Shown one piece after another: positions 59,802 through 64,000 of a DNA stretch of 64,000 nt. Location of the stretch: positions 227,109-291,108 of the forward strand of contig JAHZFL010000002.1 of assembly GCA_019421345.1 (NCBI GenBank), written 5' to 3'. This DNA is from Roseburia sp. Its GTDB lineage: Bacteria; Bacillota; Clostridia; Lachnospirales; Lachnospiraceae. Made by a program: the position numbers and the translations under genes. Below the pieces are notes generated by a model. That model was not told the origin of the DNA and did no database searches. It saw only the letters and a program-made list of their open reading frames with translations. Numbering within the stretch: position 1 is the stretch's first letter; each line of letters starts with the position of its first letter.

Positions 59802-60851
59802 CTATCCCTTGTTTGCCGTCGCTTTTGCATAACGCTTGCGAAGCTGGCCGCAGGCTCCATCTATATCCCTGCCCATTTCCCTTCTAATAGTAACATTTAT
59901 CCCATTTTTTTCAAGCTTATTTTTAAACGCCAGAATCGCCGTATGCTCCGGCTGGCGGAAGGTTCGCTCCTTGATCGGATTAACGGGGATCAGATTGATA
60001 TGGCAATTCATGCCGCCGACAAGTCCCGCAAGCTCTTCGGCATCCTCATTCGTATCGTTCACGCCCGCCACAAGGCTGTACTCAAAGGTCACTCTCCGCC
60101 CCGTCTGCTCAAAATAATAGCCGCAGGCATCGATCACCTCATGCAGGTCATATTTATTTGCCACCGGCATCAGCTCCATACGCTTTGTCTGATTCGATGC
60201 GTGCAGGGACAATGCCAGTGTGATCTGTAATTTTTTATCGGCAAGCTCGCGGATACGCGGAACAATCCCGCAGGTAGACACCGTCAGATTTCTCTGGCTG
60301 ATATGAAGTCCGTTCTCATCGGTCAAAAGCTCGATAAAGCGCAGAAGATTTTCAAAATTATCAAGCGGCTCGCCGGTGCCCATGACAACAACATTGGAAA
60401 CTCTCTCTCCAATATCCTTCCCAATCCGGTATATCTGATCTATCATTTCTGCCGGAGTCAGTCCCCGCACCAGCCCATCCAATGTGGACGCGCAAAAGCG
60501 GCAGCCCATACGACAGCCGACCTGCGAGGAAATACACACGGAATTTCCATGCTTATAGCGCATTAGTACGCTCTCGATCAAATTTCCGTCAGACAGGGCG
60601 AACAGATACTTTCTCGTACCGTCCTGCCCCGATACCTGTACCGTCTCCATTTTCAGGTCTGTCAGCACACAGCGCTCTTTTAATATCTCTATCAGTGCTT
60701 TTGAAATATTTGTCATTTCATCAAAGGAAGAAACATGCTTTTGATGAAGCCACTGATAAATCTGCTTTGCGCGAAAGCCTTTTTCTCCAAGCTCCTCCAC
60801 AAAAAGGGACAGCTCATGTAAATTCATTGATTTAATATCTGCTTTTTCCAT
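59802..60851 (-). CDS. rlmN: Dual-specificity 23S rRNA/tRNA methyltransferase RlmN
   Basis: 349 residues from MEKADIKSMNLHELSLFVEE (ATG 60851 behind AGGAG). Radical SAM motif CRMGCRFCAST; VVMGTGEPLDNFEN; C-terminal GRDIDGACGQLRKR with the second catalytic Cys. Methylates A2503 of 23S rRNA and A37 of some tRNAs. Confidence 0.96.
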   Translation of the reverse strand: MEKADIKSMNLHELSLFVEELGEKGFRAKQIYQWLHQKHVSSFDEMTNISKALIEILKERCVLTDLKMETVQVSGQDGTRKYLFALSDGNLIESVLMRYKHGNSVCISSQVGCRMGCRFCASTLDGLVRGLTPAEMIDQIYRIGKDIGERVSNVVVMGTGEPLDNFENLLRFIELLTDENGLHISQRNLTVSTCGIVPRIRELADKKLQITLALSLHASNQTKRMELMPVANKYDLHEVIDACGYYFEQTGRRVTFEYSLVAGVNDTNEDAEELAGLVGGMNCHINLIPVNPIKERTFRQPEHTAILAFKNKLEKNGINVTIRREMGRDIDGACGQLRKRYAKATANKG

Positions 60852-60877
60852 TGTATACTCCTGTATGCATCGCAAAG

Positions 60878-62203
60878 TCAATCTGCCTTGCAGACGAGCT
60901 GTGCGAGAAAAAATCCGTCGCCCAGCGCATCTCCCGGAAAAATCTGCTCCTGTCTCTTTAGCCGAAACCTTGGATGCATCTTTAAAAACCATGCGACGTT
61001 TTCCTCATTTTCTGCCCGGTGAATCGTACAGGTGGAATACAGCAGTGTTCCTCCCTGTTTTACATAGCGGGCAGCCGTCTGTAAAATCTCTCTCTGCAAG
61101 CTGACCAATTCCGCCTCCGCAGCCTCGCTCATACGGTATTTAATATCACTTTTTTTACGGAGCACGCCAAGACCGGAGCACGGAACATCTGCGATCACAA
61201 CATCTGCCGTTCCCTCCGCTTTTTCATCAAGTACCGTAGCGTCCCACTGCTTTGCCCTGATATTGGACAGACCGCAGCGCGCAATATTCTCATGGATCAG
61301 TGCGACCTTTCCCTCGCTTAAATCACGCGCTTCCACCATTCCGGTGCCGTTTAGCTTCTCTGCAAGATGGATACTCTTTCCGCCGGGAGCGGCACAGACA
61401 TCAATACAGATGTCTCCAGGCTTTGGCGATGCCCACTCTGCCACGAGCATAGAGCTTATATCCTGTACATAAAACAAGCCTTCCCGAAATGAGGTAAGCC
61501 CATACAAATAATCAACGCCGGAAATCACAAACGCATAGGAAAGTCCGGGGTATACCTGCACATCTACGGGACTTGCCGCAACACCTTCTTCTGCCAGTCT
61601 CCGCTGCAGCTCCTTTGGCGTTGTCCTGCTCAAATTTGTGCGTATCGTAAGCGGCGCATCGGTAAGAAACGCCTGCATCATCTGTCTTGTCCGTTCCATA
61701 CCGTATTCCAAAACCCACTGTGACGCAAGCCATTCGGGAATCGAATAGCGCACGGACAGCGCTCTTACCGGCTCCGTTTCCTCGCTCGGATAAGCAATCT
61801 GTCCCAAATTTCTGCCGACAGTGCGCAGCACGCCGTTGACGAAGCCGCTAAGAGATGCAAAGCCCTTTTTCTTTGCAAGCTTCACCGCCTCATTACACGC
61901 CGCAGAAGCCGGCACACCATCCATATATTTCAACTGATAGACACCAAGCCGCAAAATATTTCGTATGACCGGCTTCATTTTTGCGGCTTTGATCTTGGAA
62001 AACAGATCGATGATATAGTCAAGCTCTATCATCCTCTGAATCGTTCCCTCGGTCAGACGCGTCAAAAATGCACGCTCATTTTTTTCCAGATACTGGTGCT
62101 TCTCCAAAACAGCGCGAAGCACCAGATGGCTGTACTGCCCTTTTTCTGTAACCTCCAGCATGATCCCAAGCGCAAGCTCCCTTATATTTACGGAATCAGT
62201 CAT
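60878..62203 (-). CDS. rsmB: 16S rRNA m5C967 methyltransferase
   Basis: 441 residues from MTDSVNIRELALGIMLEVTE (ATG 62203). N-terminal NusB-like RNA-binding domain (1-140); methyltransferase domain with DVCAAPGGKSIHLAEKLNG (SAM loop), ADVPCSGLGVLRKKSDIKYR and the catalytic Cys in LLYSTCTIHRAENE. Methylates C967 of 16S rRNA. Confidence 0.95.
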   Translation of the reverse strand: MTDSVNIRELALGIMLEVTEKGQYSHLVLRAVLEKHQYLEKNERAFLTRLTEGTIQRMIELDYIIDLFSKIKAAKMKPVIRNILRLGVYQLKYMDGVPASAACNEAVKLAKKKGFASLSGFVNGVLRTVGRNLGQIAYPSEETEPVRALSVRYSIPEWLASQWVLEYGMERTRQMMQAFLTDAPLTIRTNLSRTTPKELQRRLAEEGVAASPVDVQVYPGLSYAFVISGVDYLYGLTSFREGLFYVQDISSMLVAEWASPKPGDICIDVCAAPGGKSIHLAEKLNGTGMVEARDLSEGKVALIHENIARCGLSNIRAKQWDATVLDEKAEGTADVVIADVPCSGLGVLRKKSDIKYRMSEAAEAELVSLQREILQTAARYVKQGGTLLYSTCTIHRAENEENVAWFLKMHPRFRLKRQEQIFPGDALGDGFFLAQLVCKAD

Positions 62204-62912
62204 CGTTCCTTCTTCCTCCAAACAGCAGCACCAAGCGCAAAAGCTGCAGCAATGAAGCTGCCGCGCCTGCCACATAGGTAAGCGCCGCCGCACCCAATAC
62301 CTTTTTTGTATACGGCAATTCACTTTCACTTAAAATCCCCTGTTTTCCAAGCATCGCAAGCGCTCTGGACGAAGCGTTAAACTCCACCGGAAGCGTCACA
62401 AGCTGAAACAGCACCGCAAAGGAAAAGCAAAGAATCCCAATCTGGATCAGCAAAGAGCCTGTGCTTCGTGAAAACAAAAGACCGATCAAAATCAAGGGCC
62501 ATGCCAGCGACGAGCCGATATTTGCCACCGGTACGATCGCCGTGCGCAGATTGAGCGGGAAATACCCTTGCTGATGCTGGATCGCATGTCCGCACTCATG
62601 GGCCGCAACTCCGATCGCCGCTACCGATGTGGAATTATAAACCGAATCAGACAGATTCAGCGTCTTTTTTCCCGGGTGATAATGATCTGTCAGATTTCCC
62701 GCAATATGCTGTACCCTAACGTCATAAATGCCGGCTGCACGCAGGATCTGCTCCGCTGCCTGCGCACCTGTCATACCCGACATACTGCGGTACTGCGCAT
62801 ATTTATTGAACGTTGTCTTAACCCTTGCCGACGCGATCATACAAATGACCGCACCAATTAAAATCAGCAAATAAGTAGGATCAAATCCCCAGTAATAATA
62901 TGAATATGGCAT
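62196..62912 (-). CDS. YugP-like zinc metallopeptidase
   Basis: 238 residues from MPYSYYYWGFDPTYLLILIG. Membrane helices flank a HExxH-type site AAHECGHAIQHQQGYFPLNL; VEFNASSRALAML carries the third ligand region. The YugP family is conserved in Firmicutes; its substrate is unknown. Overlaps the rsmB start by 8 bases. Confidence 0.88.
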   Translation of the reverse strand: MPYSYYYWGFDPTYLLILIGAVICMIASARVKTTFNKYAQYRSMSGMTGAQAAEQILRAAGIYDVRVQHIAGNLTDHYHPGKKTLNLSDSVYNSTSVAAIGVAAHECGHAIQHQQGYFPLNLRTAIVPVANIGSSLAWPLILIGLLFSRSTGSLLIQIGILCFSFAVLFQLVTLPVEFNASSRALAMLGKQGILSESELPYTKKVLGAAALTYVAGAAASLLQLLRLVLLFGGRRNDD

Positions 62913-62936
62913 AACCATCACCCTTTCTCTGCCAAA

Positions 62937-63872
62937 TTAACACTTCCTAAAATAAGTTCCCGCTTCTACCGGACATCCATTTAAAAATGCTTCCACGGCC
63001 ATGCGCTTCTTGCCCTCAAGCTGCACCTCTGTCAAAAGGAGCATACCCTCACCGGTCTGCACAAGCAAGCCTGCTTTATCCACCTTCACAATACATCCCG
63101 GCGCCGTTTCACTCTCCCCTTCCACAACCTTCGCCTTCCAGACCTTTAACGTTTTATCATTCAGACGTGTGTAAGCGCTCGGCCATGGGTCAAGCCCGCG
63201 AATCAGACACTCGATAGCTTCTGCATCTCTGCTCCAATCGATGCTCCCCATCTCCTTGGAGATTTTCTTCGTATGCGTAGCTTCCTCGTCGTTCTGCGGC
63301 GTATAGACAGCCGTGCCGTCTAAGATCGCTTCCATTGTCTTTACACAAAGTGCCGCTCCCTCTCTTGAGAGACGCTCAAAAAGACTTCCGCCTGTCTCCT
63401 CCCCGCTCAATACGACCTCCTGCTTCATGATCATATCTCCGGTATCAAGTCCTTCCTCCATGCGCATTGTCGTAACTCCCGTCACCTTATCGCCATTGAT
63501 CACCGCCCACTGGATCGGAGCTGCACCGCGGTACTTCGGAAGCAAGGATGCATGGACATTGACGCAGCCGTAGCGCGGCATTTCTAAAATCGCTTTTGGG
63601 ATCAACTGCCCAAACGCCTCCACAATGATAATATCCGGATCATACCGCCGCAGGCATTCCACACACTCCTGATTGCGCACGCGCTCCGGCTGATACACCT
63701 CAATGCCATGTGCCACAGCACATGCCTTCACCGGCGTATACTTTAGCGCCTTGCTCCGCCCGACCGCCTTATCCGGCTGCGACACGACAAGCGCAACCTC
63801 ATGCCCTGCCGCTATAATTGCCTCCAATGTGGGTACCGCAAAATCCGGCGTTCCCATAAAAATAACCCTCAT
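62937..63872 (-). CDS. fmt: Methionyl-tRNA formyltransferase
   Basis: 311 residues from MRVIFMGTPDFAVPTLEAII (ATG 63872 behind GGAGG). The formyl-transfer motif HASLLPKYRGAAPIQWAVIN and EEGLDTGDMI are conserved, and a C-terminal OB domain follows. Formylates initiator Met-tRNA. Next to def, as usual. Confidence 0.96.
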   Translation of the reverse strand: MRVIFMGTPDFAVPTLEAIIAAGHEVALVVSQPDKAVGRSKALKYTPVKACAVAHGIEVYQPERVRNQECVECLRRYDPDIIIVEAFGQLIPKAILEMPRYGCVNVHASLLPKYRGAAPIQWAVINGDKVTGVTTMRMEEGLDTGDMIMKQEVVLSGEETGGSLFERLSREGAALCVKTMEAILDGTAVYTPQNDEEATHTKKISKEMGSIDWSRDAEAIECLIRGLDPWPSAYTRLNDKTLKVWKAKVVEGESETAPGCIVKVDKAGLLVQTGEGMLLLTEVQLEGKKRMAVEAFLNGCPVEAGTYFRKC

Positions 63873-63912
63873 ATCTACCTCCATTCAGAAGCGTTTACGT
63901 TTTATCTTCTAT

Positions 63913-64000
63913 TTATTCTTCCTCCTGATCCTCATAGGTCACCTCATGAAGCGGTCCCTCGACCTTTTCCGTATACATATGACCGTCCAGATGGTCCAGC
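63913..64000 (-). CDS. def: Peptide deformylase, C-terminal end only
   Basis: The last 28 codons read LDHLDGHMYTEKVEGPLHEV, TYEDQEEE; HLDGHMY is the end of the HExxH-DHLDG metal region of deformylases. The rest lies beyond the right edge. Context with fmt supports the call. Confidence 0.85.
   Translation of the reverse strand, partial: LDHLDGHMYTEKVEGPLHEVTYEDQEEE

Overview
The flanks of this window look like a low-GC Firmicute of the Lachnospiraceae type, probably a gut species. The order fmt - zinc peptidase - rsmB - rlmN - PP2C phosphatase - PASTA kinase - rsgA - rpe - thiN on the right is the usual one for that family. nrdR, a YlmC/YmxH sporulation protein, ychF, efp, an AtoDAE cluster and secreted proteins with choline-binding-type repeats on the left fit the same group. 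Almost everything is transcribed leftward (minus strand).

Left flank (1-13357): the 3'-truncated gene of a secreted CAP-domain protein; a zinc-uptake locus (Zur-type regulator with its own promoter and 7-1-7 operator, a small Cys-rich membrane protein, znuA preceded by a folded leader, znuC, znuB and a translationally coupled lipoprotein); atoD-atoA-atoE for short-chain fatty acid/CoA exchange; efp; rpiB; a YqeG phosphatase; a cysteine hydrolase; nrdR; ylmC; and ychF.

An integrated element of about 38 kb (roughly 13363-51295) sits just upstream of the ychF start. It is visibly AT-richer than its flanks. It is bounded by imperfect core sites and has TACACAA-type repeats at both ends, with a Tn916-like integrase and excisionase at the left end. 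Its left half carries an orphan tail tape-measure protein (1776 aa), a very large single-chain RNA polymerase of the two-barrel superfamily (YonO / QDE-1 / eukaryotic RdRP relatives), a complete ClpX, and a TubR-TubZ plasmid-type partition pair. I find no capsid, portal, terminase, relaxase or type IV secretion gene. The middle holds a plus-strand XRE repressor facing the TubRZ operon, a candidate small RNA between them, and a long non-coding stretch rich in hairpins. The right half is a mosaic: a second Xer-type recombinase with its own repeated sites, an RHH/antitoxin/PIN module, HNH, sigma factor, J-domain and other genes of the kind found on Clostridia integrative elements, a 12-bp operator array, and an HU-like protein. 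Several small genes are frame-disrupted (two cold-shock genes, a LexA-like gene with a 10-A run, an AP2-type gene), while all the large genes are intact.

The most novel part is the combination of a private RNA polymerase, a private ClpX unfoldase, a tubulin-type segregation system and a tape measure in one small element without a capsid. It reads either as a phage satellite or phage-plasmid with its own transcription and proteolysis programme, or as the remnant of a larger SPbeta-like phage. Two of its key genes appear to start at AUU.

Right flank (51329-64000): a secreted IdeS-like (C66) cysteine protease with Ig-like domains and choline-binding-type repeats, then thiN, rpe, rsgA, prkC, prpC, rlmN, rsmB, a YugP-like zinc peptidase, fmt and the 3' end of def.
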